A DNA stretch of 64,000 nt from Nematostella vectensis (taxonomy: Eukaryota; Cnidaria; Anthozoa; Actiniaria; Edwardsiidae): positions 6,784,747 to 6,848,746 of the forward strand of contig NC_064044.1 in assembly GCF_932526225.1 (NCBI RefSeq), in the 5' to 3' direction. Below are positions 47,880 through 58,600 of the stretch, in pieces. The translations under genes were made by a program, and so were the position numbers. Every line of letters begins with the position of its first letter. The stretch's first letter is position 1. The notes below the pieces were generated by a model. The model was not told where the DNA came from and did not search any database. It saw only the letters and a list, made by a program, of their open reading frames with translations.

Positions 47880-49354
47880 AAACTTTTTCTTTTTTTTTTC
47901 TCTCATAATTTTTTTTCACACTGACATTAATGTTAAAGTATCTATATTGACTTCTTTGAGTCGAATTTTATTCATTTATCATAAATAATTTTGTAAAATT
48001 AACTTTTGTGTTTTCAAAATAGTCGCAGAAGCCAGTCAACCATAATACTGCCAAGTGCTTTGCCTAAAAAGGGAACAAAAATAACATTTAAGCAACTATT
48101 GGGTCACACAATAACTAACATAAATTTTCGGTTTTTTTTTTTTTGCTAATGCGTAGAAGCGCCGCCGCTCTTGCGGTATTATTATTGTCTATTTATTCAA
48201 AGTCGGTAGCCATGTGGCCTGTGCTCGGGTACCCGAAAAGAAACCCATGCCAAATTCCGTCTACTTGTATAAAGCAACATTCGCTTTAAAGCTGATTTGA
48301 CTAAAAACGTCAGGACAAAACACTTTCCTGACGTACAAGAGTTTGTCACTTTTGTTGTAGGTCGGAGGCAATGACACTGGCAACTCCGTTCTGATGATTT
48401 ATTTGAAAGTAGGGCGTCGGCGAACAGTGGCGCCAACTGCCGGTAGAGTCCAAAGATTATGCCTCCGAAATCTCTTGATGGCGATTCCGCGCAGGTCCGT
48501 GACAGACCCACGTGCAAGTGACTGCAAAGGCCCTTTTATCGAACGATGAGACATTCAAGTCCGTGAGTCAAAAACCGGAAGCATTAGCCATGTGGGATGA
48601 CTTATTATCAAATGACATATAAAACAATGCTCTAACATGATATAGAAAATATTTATTACATTCCCTATTATCAACTAAAGTTATTTAAATTATCAAATCT
48701 AGTGAAATCAGCTCGGCTGCTGCATGCAGTTGATGAGCGGTTTACTGAGCATGCGCAATAGCACAGGCCGGCTTGGAAGGAAAAATGGGTTCTAGTAGAA
48801 ACCGAAACCATATGGGAAAACTCTAATCAGGATGATTTTGATTTGAAATAATAAGCAAAATATTCCTTACAAATCATATGCAAAATGCCCTTTTGCGGAT
48901 AAAGGGGTCGGCTTTGAAATGCTCGAAGCAGTAGAAGTAAACAAGCAAATTACAGGACTATCGGTCCTCAAATACTCCATCATATTAAGATCTAAGTGTA
49001 TTTATTTGGCATCTAAAAAGCGATAATTTTTTTTTAATTATTTTATAAATTAAACAGAAAGCTTAAAAGAAAGAAAACACAAATAAGAAAACAGTCATTG
49101 GATATATGACGAGAAGATAACATTTCCTTTTCTTAATTCATTCATTAGCACATTTAGTGTAGTCTCTCCCCAAGGGTTGGATAAGTAATAGTGAGCGAGT
49201 GAGTACATGAGGCCAGCTCTTTCAAAGTACTTTATATTATCTGATCTCACAATATAAATATATCATATCTATATTTGAAAATACATAAAATTACACTATC
49301 TAACAATATTTACAATATCCACAAATATGTAAGGAATGTTTGTAAAGACGTATG
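47880..49354. other. intergenic, nothing recognised
   Basis: A 106-aa minus frame at 48197-48517 has no recognisable motif or splice context and is not called. The remainder is AT-rich. Confidence 0.5.
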
Positions 49355-49360
49355 TTTATT
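49355..49360 (-). promoter_or_regulatory. poly(A) signal of the opsin gene
   Basis: AATAAA on the minus strand, 30 nt beyond the opsin stop codon. Confidence 0.6.
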
Positions 49361-49389
49361 CCATAAAATGCATATATGTGAGTTGTTAT

Positions 49390-51420
49390 TCAAACCATCT
49401 CGTCTAAATCAATGTCATCAAGACATAGACTCATTCTTTTCCAGTAGTTCTGAATCTCGTGAAGTTCACTCGGTGAAGCCTGGAGCACATCCACACTACA
49501 CCTTTGTAACCTGGCCCTCAGTGACGCATTCCTGTCCATGTGTTTACGCGTTTTTCTTTTACCGTTTCGCCTTGGTGACGTCATCGAGCGTGCTGGAGCA
49601 GCCGGGTTTCCTGTGTCCTTTTCACTCCAAGCACGAGAATGATTGCTTAGTGTGCTAGTGCACGAACTGGGAATTGCTGTTCTTGAGGAATCTGCTCCTA
49701 TTCGATCAGCCTCATTAGTTTTAGCATTTCCGTTTCGCTTTTTCTCGTGTTTGTCTCCCACGTGATTTGGGATTTCAGGCAGGATTCTCCCATTGGGTGT
49801 TGACGGACTGATACTTCTATCGTGACTCTCATTCCCCGTAGCCACAGTAGCTCCTGAACTTGTACTATCACGCTTTTCAATGCTCGGCACGCTATTACTG
49901 ACTTTACGGTCGTTTATCTTACGCAGTGCCCTTCGCCTTGCCTCTGCCCTTGTTACAGTTTCAGTTAGTAGCAATTTCTCTGTTTTAGCCAGAGAGGTTT
50001 CTTCACAGCTGGAAAAGTCCTTATTGCTAACACCTACGCTATTCAAATCATCTCCAAACTGCCCAACTAAATTCCCGTTAGTCTCTTGGTTATCTCTTGG
50101 GATTTGTGGTAGTTTTTTCCGGCGAATTTTGGGCAAGTTGCCACCTGACCCTGTTCCATTAGCAGCGTCGTTCACAGGAGTAATAACATTCCCGTCTTGT
50201 TCTACGACCTTGAATTCCACTGTTTTAACGTTTCCGTGTCTTTGTTTTGTTCCTTTTGGAGTCTCAATAAGGTCCGGCTTAAAGGTGGTGTGTGTAGGAA
50301 TCGGTGAAGATCTTTCGACGGAAGCATCTACAGCCGAAGCATTATCATTGTTTTGCAAAACATTTAGTCTATTGCGTACCGCATCTGGCGCAATTTCCCT
50401 GTCTGTCTCACTCAGTATTCTACTAATACGGAGATTTGATGTCGGCATATTGCTCCCCGAAAAATTAATTTGCCTTCCGCAACATAATAAATTAAGTATA
50501 ACAGCTTTCAGCTTACGGTTAAGTACAACGTATATCAGGACATTGTAAATCACGCAGGACTTGGCTACTAGCACAGTGATATGAGATGCGGTAGGGGTTA
50601 TAATAGAGTCAGCTGTAAACGCCTGTATAAGGGAAACAGCAACATAGGGAACCCACACAATCATTGAGAAAAAGATCACCACCACTATCATTTTGGCTGT
50701 TTGAATATGCGTCCTTTTCATAATAGGGAATTTTTTGCGGACGGCGTTTGAGTTTGTCATAGTCCTGCGTGTACTTTTCCGCACGGCCATGAATATTTTT
50801 GAGTAGCAACAGATCATCAAAATCAAAGGCATTAGGTATAAAAATACCGAAGCAATGACAGAATAAGCCATGGACGCTGGGTTCTGGTCACTGTACTTTA
50901 TGAAGCATCCGCTAAAGTAGAATTTTTCTTCTGTAAATGAACTCCATCCCGCAATTGGAGGAAACGTGAATAACAGGACGTAGATGTAGATAATGATTAG
51001 GATTATTCCTGCCCTGGTCCGTGTTATTCTCCAAGCTTTTATCTGACCAGGTTTTGTGATGTAGAAAAAGCGATCAACACTTATCGCAGCCAATGTACTC
51101 ACACTGTTACTTATAAAGAAATAGTGCAAAAATCCATAGCCGAGGCAACCAGATTTTCCCCATAACCAACGGTTGCTTAGCGCTGATGCTACGGAGAGAG
51201 ATAAGTCCAATAAGGCCATCACCAAGTCACAAAATGCGAGATTCAAAATAAACAAGTTTGTTGCAGTCCGTAGTTTAGGGTATTTCCACAAAACAAACAC
51301 GACCAAGGAGTTCCCTAAAGTCCCTAATATACCGACGATTAGAAGATACGCAACTGATACTTGTCGAGAAGTTTGATAAACGTCCGTTGAGATGTTTGCT
51401 GCAGTTGTAGTAGCACTCAT
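49390..51420 (-). CDS. opsin-type class A GPCR with very long cytoplasmic tail (676 aa), intronless
   Basis: There are seven TM helices (residues about 20-310) with GN in TM1, LAFCD in TM2, DRF (116-118) in place of DRY, an ECL2 disulphide pair (C92, C172), GWSSF in ECL2, WVPY in TM6, and VLVAKSCVIYNVLIY in TM7. The lysine K287 aligns with the retinal Schiff-base lysine of opsins, so a light sensor is the best call. By eye, position 113 is Y95 and 181 is K166, so the usual carboxylate counterions are absent, as reported for some anthozoan-specific opsins. NPxxY reads NVLIY. C313/C314 are possible palmitoylation sites. The last ~355 residues are disordered, Ser/Thr-rich phosphosite candidates. 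The start was set at MSATTTAANIS, which gives a short N-terminus with an N-glycosylation site. The frame is open to an upstream ATG at 51633. Confidence 0.88.
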   Translation of the reverse strand: MSATTTAANISTDVYQTSRQVSVAYLLIVGILGTLGNSLVVFVLWKYPKLRTATNLFILNLAFCDLVMALLDLSLSVASALSNRWLWGKSGCLGYGFLHYFFISNSVSTLAAISVDRFFYITKPGQIKAWRITRTRAGIILIIIYIYVLLFTFPPIAGWSSFTEEKFYFSGCFIKYSDQNPASMAYSVIASVFLYLMPLILMICCYSKIFMAVRKSTRRTMTNSNAVRKKFPIMKRTHIQTAKMIVVVIFFSMIVWVPYVAVSLIQAFTADSIITPTASHITVLVAKSCVIYNVLIYVVLNRKLKAVILNLLCCGRQINFSGSNMPTSNLRISRILSETDREIAPDAVRNRLNVLQNNDNASAVDASVERSSPIPTHTTFKPDLIETPKGTKQRHGNVKTVEFKVVEQDGNVITPVNDAANGTGSGGNLPKIRRKKLPQIPRDNQETNGNLVGQFGDDLNSVGVSNKDFSSCEETSLAKTEKLLLTETVTRAEARRRALRKINDRKVSNSVPSIEKRDSTSSGATVATGNESHDRSISPSTPNGRILPEIPNHVGDKHEKKRNGNAKTNEADRIGADSSRTAIPSSCTSTLSNHSRAWSEKDTGNPAAPARSMTSPRRNGKRKTRKHMDRNASLRARLQRCSVDVLQASPSELHEIQNYWKRMSLCLDDIDLDEMV

Positions 51421-51633
51421 GTTTGTAAACCGGTTGGAGACACGCGCCAGCGACGCTAAAATCTCTCGTTTTTGAAGCCATAAATCAAAGCCTTCATCCT
51501 TTCGATGTTGAGGATTAGTGTGTAGACATGCGTTGTGTTTCACATGTCGCAAAACACACTCCAAATAGACGTTAGGTAAACAACCGCGGTGTAGTATGTT
51601 TGGAGGTTTGATTATCTTTGACAACTTTTTCAA

Positions 51634-52980
51634 GTATTTGCTTTATCTCTTGATTGACCTGGTAGCCAATCAGTGCGATCAGACCCGACACTAATTAGCA
51701 TAAAGATCTAATTAGTTTGTCTGCTGTGTGTAGAGTCCTTTATTCCGTTTATTTACCTTTTCCTGTGCGCTTTATTAAAATTTCTTATGAGGTCCCTTGC
51801 ACATTTGGGATACCCACAGTGATGCTTTATCTCCCCAGATCTAAATTTGAATTTTTTCTTACCGCAGGTACTTGATACCGAAGGCGTGAGCCACCGGTTA
51901 AGTGATTTTGCACATAAAAAGGTGCAAACATGATTAGAACCCCTAAGCGGAGCACAAACAAGTTTATCGCTCTATTTAAATTTGTGGATACCTCACTAAA
52001 ACGAATTATTCTGCGCGCGCAAAAGTGGTAAGCACGCAAACACTCATCACGAGCCTCGACACGCGAAAAACGAATTATCCCCAAAATGGACCTTAAATTT
52101 GACCTTGCTGGCTACTGTTGAAAGCATCTTCCACCCCGGCAACTCATAATGGAGTCAATTCTAGCTACTATTCGACGGAAATGCACAAGTGCATCTTTTG
52201 TTGTGATCAATACCAGAATACTGTAGAATAAAACTATTTGGTATTCTATAACATAAGTATAAGGTTTCGAGGTCGAGTTTTTTGAATACCAAACCGAGTA
52301 TCAATTACCTAACTACACGTAACCCAGACAACAACCATGAAGCCGCAATTCACTATCTCAAAGAAAAGGGTAATTTTCGTCGTTTGTAATTTGGACGAAT
52401 TGTTTAGAAATTGATCTGATTTGTTTGAGGTTCCAAGGTCAAAATGTGGCAAGCGATGGTGCATGCAGACAATGCGTTTATTGTATTTCTATCAATAGAA
52501 AAGACAGAATATTCTTTAATTAAATTTTGAAAGGATTTCGGCGTCCTTGATATACTGATTGCTAATAAAATGTTTCGCAGTGGCCGCTATAATCGGATTA
52601 TGCGGTATATCGTATAATGCTCTCATTAATAATGCTTATGGTTCTAAACTGTCATACCGTAGATGATCTAATGAACGCCCCCTATCTAAAGACTGTCTCC
52701 TCTCTAATGAAGGCCCCTTTAAGCATATTTCTTCTAACCAACGCCCCCTACCCCCCTCCCTCCCTTCCAGCTTAAAAAACACAAACGACATAAGAATTCC
52801 GTTAACATAAATCAGCTTTAATTGCCTCCTTGCTTAATCTGAGCCTGGCTTCTACTGGGTGAGACTATACTGGTCTCTCTATTTAGTGGCCAGCGAAGCT
52901 CGATGGCGTTTGGATCATTTAGGGACGCACAGGGAGCCCGAAACTTGTCATCCCACAATGCTTCGCACACTATCCATTTC
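51634..52980. other. intergenic, no gene recognised
   Basis: Should contain the opsin promoter (minus side) and the GTF2H5 promoter (plus side). It is AT-rich with a C-rich tract near 52735-52770. No repeat family was matched. Confidence 0.5.
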
Positions 52981-52990
52981 AAGATGGCGG
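52981..52990 (+). promoter_or_regulatory. YY1-type site in GTF2H5 promoter or 5'UTR
   Basis: AAGATGGCGG is the core YY1 consensus, common near the start of TATA-less housekeeping genes. It lies 70 nt upstream of the GTF2H5 ATG, where the transcription start or 5'UTR is expected. Confidence 0.5.
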
Positions 52991-53059
52991 ACATCGTAAA
53001 ATATTGCTGCCTTGTAATCGTCGTACAGTAGCTGCTGTTTTTGTTGCTAAACCAGCACC

Positions 53060-54815
53060 ATGGTTAATGTACTTAAAGGTGTACTGATTGACTGGTGAGT
53101 TGAACAGATAAGTGCGCGGATCTGTGTATTGCAAAATCACATAAAAATGTTTTTGGTGGGTTTTCATTTCTAAACTTATGTCTTCGTTTGTCTCTCTTTT
53201 AAAACTGCAAGCAAGCTTATGTTAGTCATAGCTGTCAACCCAACTTGGACGGGAATCGTGTGAAATATAACAAATATGCGAAAAAAAACCAGACAGCCAG
53301 TGCGGGTGAATTCAGAGAATGTATGAACATTCTTACAAAAATTAGGATAGAAAGGATAGATAGTTCATTTAAAAAAGATTGCATGGCAGCTAAAAAACGC
53401 TGAATTGCGCAATTTACATCGAGTAAAAAAGAAAAAAAAGGAATAAAAATATAACTATATATATGTATATTACAGGTAATAGACTAAAATGCGACTTTGA
53501 TAAGAGGAAAGCTATATACTATAAAATGAGCGAGTATGATATGTTCAGTTGGGATTATACGTTAAATTTAGTGGTGCAACTGGATGCCATGGCCGGGATG
53601 AAAGATCGCCTAAAACGTTCGGTTCAGCAGCGCGGAATTGAGAATGTTCTGGATTGTCTAAGACTATAACTACACTGGTTCTTAGGTGGTAAGATGTTCA
53701 CTAGCTTATGGTTAGGGCAGGTGGAAATAGACGAGAACAGATTAAGACAGAGTTCACCCCATCTATCCTTCAAAGACTGTAAGCCATAGCTGGCAAGGCA
53801 GTCCTGGTAGTTAGCTTGTGGCGACACAATGGACATTACTTTTTTCTGCACTCTCTCGATCTCGTCACTGAGATATGCCGGGAGGGCATTGTGGAAAACA
53901 GGCTCGCAGTATTCTAAAACTGGCCTAATAGTGGAAAGATAAAAGGCAATAATGTCCATAACAGGGAGTTGGGCTCTTTTTAACATTACAATGAAGCATA
54001 GTCGCTTATCAGCCTTTTTAATACATTCGGAGACGTGGGCGTTCCATTTGAGGTCTTCTGTTATGGTGACTCCAAGGATCTTTGCATTCGTGACAACGGG
54101 GAGCTCAAAGTTGTGGGTGATCTTCTTAAAGTCAAACCTCAGCTCCTTGCACTTTTCAGCGTTAAGTTGCATTCCCTGAGGCTTGTATTCCCTTAGGCTT
54201 GTGATGAGGTCCAAAATATTGTGACACCCTCCTAATGCGGGTGAGTTGACAGCTATGGTGAATGCATCATGAAAGAAATACGGCTATTGGGGTTCTAAAA
54301 TAGGAGAAATAATCAAAAGAATGAACAGAATTGTCTTTGAATTTGGCTTTAAACCAAAATATCTTTGGATGTCTCGGAATACCAAATTAATCATTTACTT
54401 ACTTTAATCATTTACATAATCACCATAGAATTTATCATTTTCCAGAAATTTACTGTAAGTAAAGGCATGAATCTTGGGGAGGGAGGGGGGGCAGCTGAAA
54501 CTGCCCTCTTGATTGTTTTAAGGAAGGAAGGTGCATCCATTCCCCCCTCCCCTTTGCTGCAACTGTGAATATGTATTGTGTTTGAAAGCTTGTTTTATCT
54601 ATGCTAACCATGCTGTTCATTGTTACTCTTCTAGTGACCCAGCTGTAAAGCAATTCTTACTCCATTTGGATGAGCATAACGTGCTTGGAAAAAAGTTTGT
54701 CATCGAAGATTTGGATGAGACCCATTTATTTGTATCTGCCGACATTGTTCCAATATTGCAAGAGAAAGTGTGGGAACTTATGGATACCAACTCTTTCAAC
54801 ATTTCTCAGAGTTAG
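53060..54815 (+). CDS. GTF2H5: TFIIH subunit GTF2H5 (TTDA/Tfb5), 2 exons, 71 aa
   Basis: Exon 1 is 53060-53094 ([12 protein letters not shown], phase 2 end, GTGAGT donor) and exon 2 is 54635-54815 (after TTCTAG, ending TAG). The 216 nt give exactly 71 aa, the length of the human protein. Family blocks seen: [53 protein letters not shown]. The protein is the small dimerising partner of p52 in TFIIH and acts in nucleotide-excision repair and transcription initiation in the nucleus. The 1.54-kb intron is largely made of an interrupted TIR element with a non-LTR retrotransposon fragment. Confidence 0.96.
53230..54254. mobile_element. TIR element split by inserted sequence
   Basis: The left part 53230-53345 and right part 54205-54254 together equal the intact short element at 142-335 (AGCTGTCAACCCAACTTGG to GTTGACAGCT). 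The roughly 860 bp between them includes the reverse-transcriptase fragment. This is a nested insertion in the GTF2H5 intron. Confidence 0.75.
53624..54214 (-). pseudogene. non-LTR retrotransposon reverse-transcriptase C-terminal fragment (196 aa)
   Basis: The frame contains [55 protein letters not shown] and [11 protein letters not shown]. These are typical of the thumb and C-terminal end of LINE-type reverse transcriptases. The catalytic YxDD region and the endonuclease are absent, so it is a 5'-truncated or partial copy. Its right edge coincides with the break in the host TIR element at about 54205. The clade was not assigned. Confidence 0.88.
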
Positions 54816-55605
54816 ACTAGCCAGGGATGTTATTGGAGGATAGTATTTATATTATTCAAGCCAGATTGAAAATCCCTGCTTGAAAGCTATCAGGGTTTTG
54901 ACATAATAACTTCACCATTATGGTAATGCAAAAGGCATGGGAATACGTGTAGGTTGATTTTTCAGGGATAAGTAATACATTTGTTTGAGAAAAAAATGGC
55001 ATGAAAGGCAAAAAAAAGACAATGCATGGAGATGTGAGACATAGAGCAGGACCCTGATGCTAGAACTGTAAAAGAAAAACAATTTGCAGTAATTACCCCA
55101 AGAACGTAGACACCATGAAATCACCAGCCAAATCTGACCCATGTATTTAGAGTCACAAAGTTATCCATCATTCCAATGCATTATACACAAAATTGATGGA
55201 TCTATATAAAGATAGAATGAATAGGCAAAAATAGAATTTACAATTTATATCATTGAAAGTGCACTCTTGCGGGCCATACATTTCCAATTACAGAACCCTC
55301 AAGATGTGAATAAAAATAGGGGTTTCAAGGAAACTCAAAGCGTGTTAGAGTGGGGTTTGAGTCATCCGAAAGTTTGAGTTAAACCCAGACAGTATATGGG
55401 TTTCTTCCACTTTGTAAAGCTATTCTCTCAATTTTCTCGGAATAAGATTGAATGGGTACCCTGTGCTCATCCTTATTCCCCCTCGTCCAGACTATTGCGT
55501 AATGGCATGCGCATGCGTACAGCGGTCATACCCACGAGGTTTATGCAACACCGCACGTAATTTGCGTCCATTTTGCCGGTTTTTCTCGTGAAATTTGGAC
55601 GAAAA
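54816..55605. other. GTF2H5 3'UTR and TIMM23 promoter region
   Basis: AATAAA at 55309-55314 is a candidate GTF2H5 poly(A) signal 494 nt after the stop. The TIMM23 start lies about 290 bp further on. No other gene. Confidence 0.5.
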
Positions 55606-58600
55606 ATGGACCTGAGAGATAGAAGCGAAGGGTTTGAGAGTAGTGTACCGAGTCCACCCATTGGTATGGATTATTCTGGTATGTTCTAGATCCATTTTAC
55701 TCTATTTTGTAGTCAAACTAACTCGCACATGAAGAGTAACATCAGCACTTTTTCCGTCAAAATCGACGGATGTTTCCTTACCTCAAACCAAATTGACCCT
55801 GTCCTGCCAATTGGTAACCTTCAATGAGATGTTTTAATAAAATGTGCATCTACGAGCATTCTTTAAGTGGAGGTTGCACGATCTCCAAACGACAAAGAAT
55901 GCTTGAGCAAAAGTTTACTTTGCCGGCCGACTCACCAGCCCATCGTAGACAAAATGAATACTCGCATAAAATTAAATAGCTACGCTGGCTTGCTTTAGCC
56001 TTCAGAATTTTTTCCTGCAGTAGGTATTGCAAGTTGTGATGATGTAAAACGAACACATACTCGGTGCACGGGTGATAGGATAGTTCAGTGTTTGTTATGT
56101 ATCGTTTGTTAAGGTGTTAAGGTGGTTATGTAGTAATATGTGTTTCAGGCCCATTTTCGTTTCCTATAAAGTAAGGTAACGGTACCTATTATCGGACCCT
56201 TAAGATTTACGCTAAATATCTTGCGCATAAACACAATTGAATCTTAGGTTTTACAGCTGGAAATCACTGATTTTTAAACATAATTCGATCTATATAAGGA
56301 AAATTCGATGGTTAAATTCGGGATAAAACAATCTTTAGTAAGAAGTGTTGTGAAGCCATATCATCGGATGCTCTTACCTATTATTGGACACCCTAGCCCT
56401 ATTATCGGACAGCAGATTTCTTCTAAAAAAATATCGGGAAAATCATGCTTCATTTTCAAGAAAATACAGCAGGCAATAATTTTTTTACTAATGTACTTTG
56501 CAAAAGTCACGATAGAATTAAGTTTGAGACTCTTTCTCCGCTGTAGCAAGCGATTCAAAAAACCTGCGCACGTGTGTGAAAAACTGCATGGTGAAATGTG
56601 CTTTAGCTTGGCGATGAAATTTGCGTTGAATCCTTCAGTGATTGCTCGGCTGTCCGAAAATAGGGCACCGAGGCTAGTTACAAACAATTCTAGCTATCCC
56701 AAAGTGTCTACGGAAACAGGGGCCCAATGGCATCCTGGGAGATCAACAACAAAATGGATTCGCTGTGCGACTTTCATCACGATCGGTAAATCTTGGATTT
56801 TTTTTTTACGGCTTCTTTTTGTCCTCGCATATTCAAGTCAAAGAGAGGATTTCAATTGCCATTTTGCGGTGCATGAGAGTAAATTATTTCTAGTTTTGCG
56901 AAACAATTTTAAACATTCATAAAAAGTTTGGGAATACATGTTTTCTGAGTGTTGTTTCTTCGACTCGATGGGTTATTTTTTTACTTGTTTTTCTATCGTT
57001 TGAGATATTTATGATTTTTTTTCACTGTCTGATAATAGGTACCACTACCTTATATACCTGGAAGCAAAAAAGAGGGCCTGATACATGAACTGTGTAAAAT
57101 CTTCATGTTTGCAAATGAGATTTTTTTCTCCTGTGATTGTCTAGAAAACAATAGTTGTTAAAAAGCAACGCTCTGTTTGGCCCACAACCTGTCTTTAGTT
57201 TATTTCTCATTAGTATTAGTTCTTCGTGCTGAAATTCTTTATATAGCATAATAGCCCAATTTCTAGTTCCACTATGACCGCTGGACTTACAGACTAAGGA
57301 TGCGTAAATACAGTGTAAGCCTCGACTTGAGGCAAATTTCATGCGCATACCAGCAAGAATCCTCTGGAACTTGGAATAACACAATGCAAAAACCTGTGAA
57401 TACTATTTGCAATCCATTCAATTGAAACCAAGGCTTGCACTGAATTTATGCGTCCTCTGTGCCTTTGGCTAGCAGGCACAACGGAACTCGAAACTGGACT
57501 ATTATGGACTGAAAATATGAATTATGCTTTGGAAGCTGCTGCGATTTGATTTGAGCTTTTGCTTGTTTTACCACGAAGTCACTGAAGCGGGGGTAGTTCT
57601 CAAATTTAAGATAAATAAATATTGCCTGATACACAGGCTAGTGGTTTTGTTTTGTCTTAGTAATTACAACTGACTTTTGAGGCCGTTTCTAGCTCTTAGC
57701 AGCATTTTCTTCATGCAGTCTACAGTATATAATGATCCTAGCAATTATCATATAATTTCTCACTTATTGTCCTGTCATTCTTGCTTGCAAGACCTCGGCG
57801 AATACAAAATCCTTGTCTCGTTTGGGAATAGCGCATAGTCAGACACAAGCTTTGGGGCGGTTTGTCTGGCTTTGATTGTTTGTTTGATTGACTACATGCT
57901 ATTCCCAAACAAAGAAAGAAATTTTGGATTCTGGCAGGTCGCACAACAAAAAAAAAATTTCTCAATTATTGTCATGTCATTCTTGCTTGCAAGATTTTAA
58001 AAGTATTTTTTTTTAAGATATTTCTTTCTTTGACAGGTTCACCAAGACCAGCCCTTTCTCCCTATCTCAGCATTGACCCAACATACTTGAACCAGGTAGA
58101 TATGCATATAGTACAGGCCTGTACCCAGGATTTTTTTTTTGGGGGGGGAGGGTGCAAAATCCAAAAAAAGTAGACCCTAATTTTTCCAGGGGGGGGAGAG
58201 TGAGTTCTCTGAAAAAATCTTACCACCCCCCCCAAAAAAAACAAAAAGGGATTTTTTTTCATGCCTTTGCAGTATCTCCATGGGACGTGGAGATACATGA
58301 TCTAGCTTATGCTTTATAGTTTTGTCTACAAATAGCACATCTATTGAGAACCGAAAGTTTCGGCCGTTGCGTTCGCACCCCCTGCACCCCCCCCCGGGAA
58401 CAGGCCTGTAGTGTAGAGCTTAAAGCTGTCTTGTCCAAATATCAGAACCTTTAGATGCCGATATTCTGCTCTCTTCATGTTTGCAATTTTTGTAAAAAAA
58501 AGTCCATTTATTTTTCATGATTTTGCAATTTTTGGACTTAAGCAAAACGAAGGGAATTAAATTGTGCTCTAATTATAAAAGCTATAGCTATAAGTGTGCA

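Noticed and set aside
48197-48517. 106-aa minus-strand frame
   Set aside because: No recognisable domain, no splice context, no codon-use signal I could judge.
49880-50548. 222-aa plus-strand frame
   Set aside because: Antisense shadow of the opsin tail and TM7.
56308-56922. 204-aa plus-strand frame inside the TIMM23 intron
   Set aside because: Lies inside a TIR element, has no transposase motif, and its composition is not protein-like.
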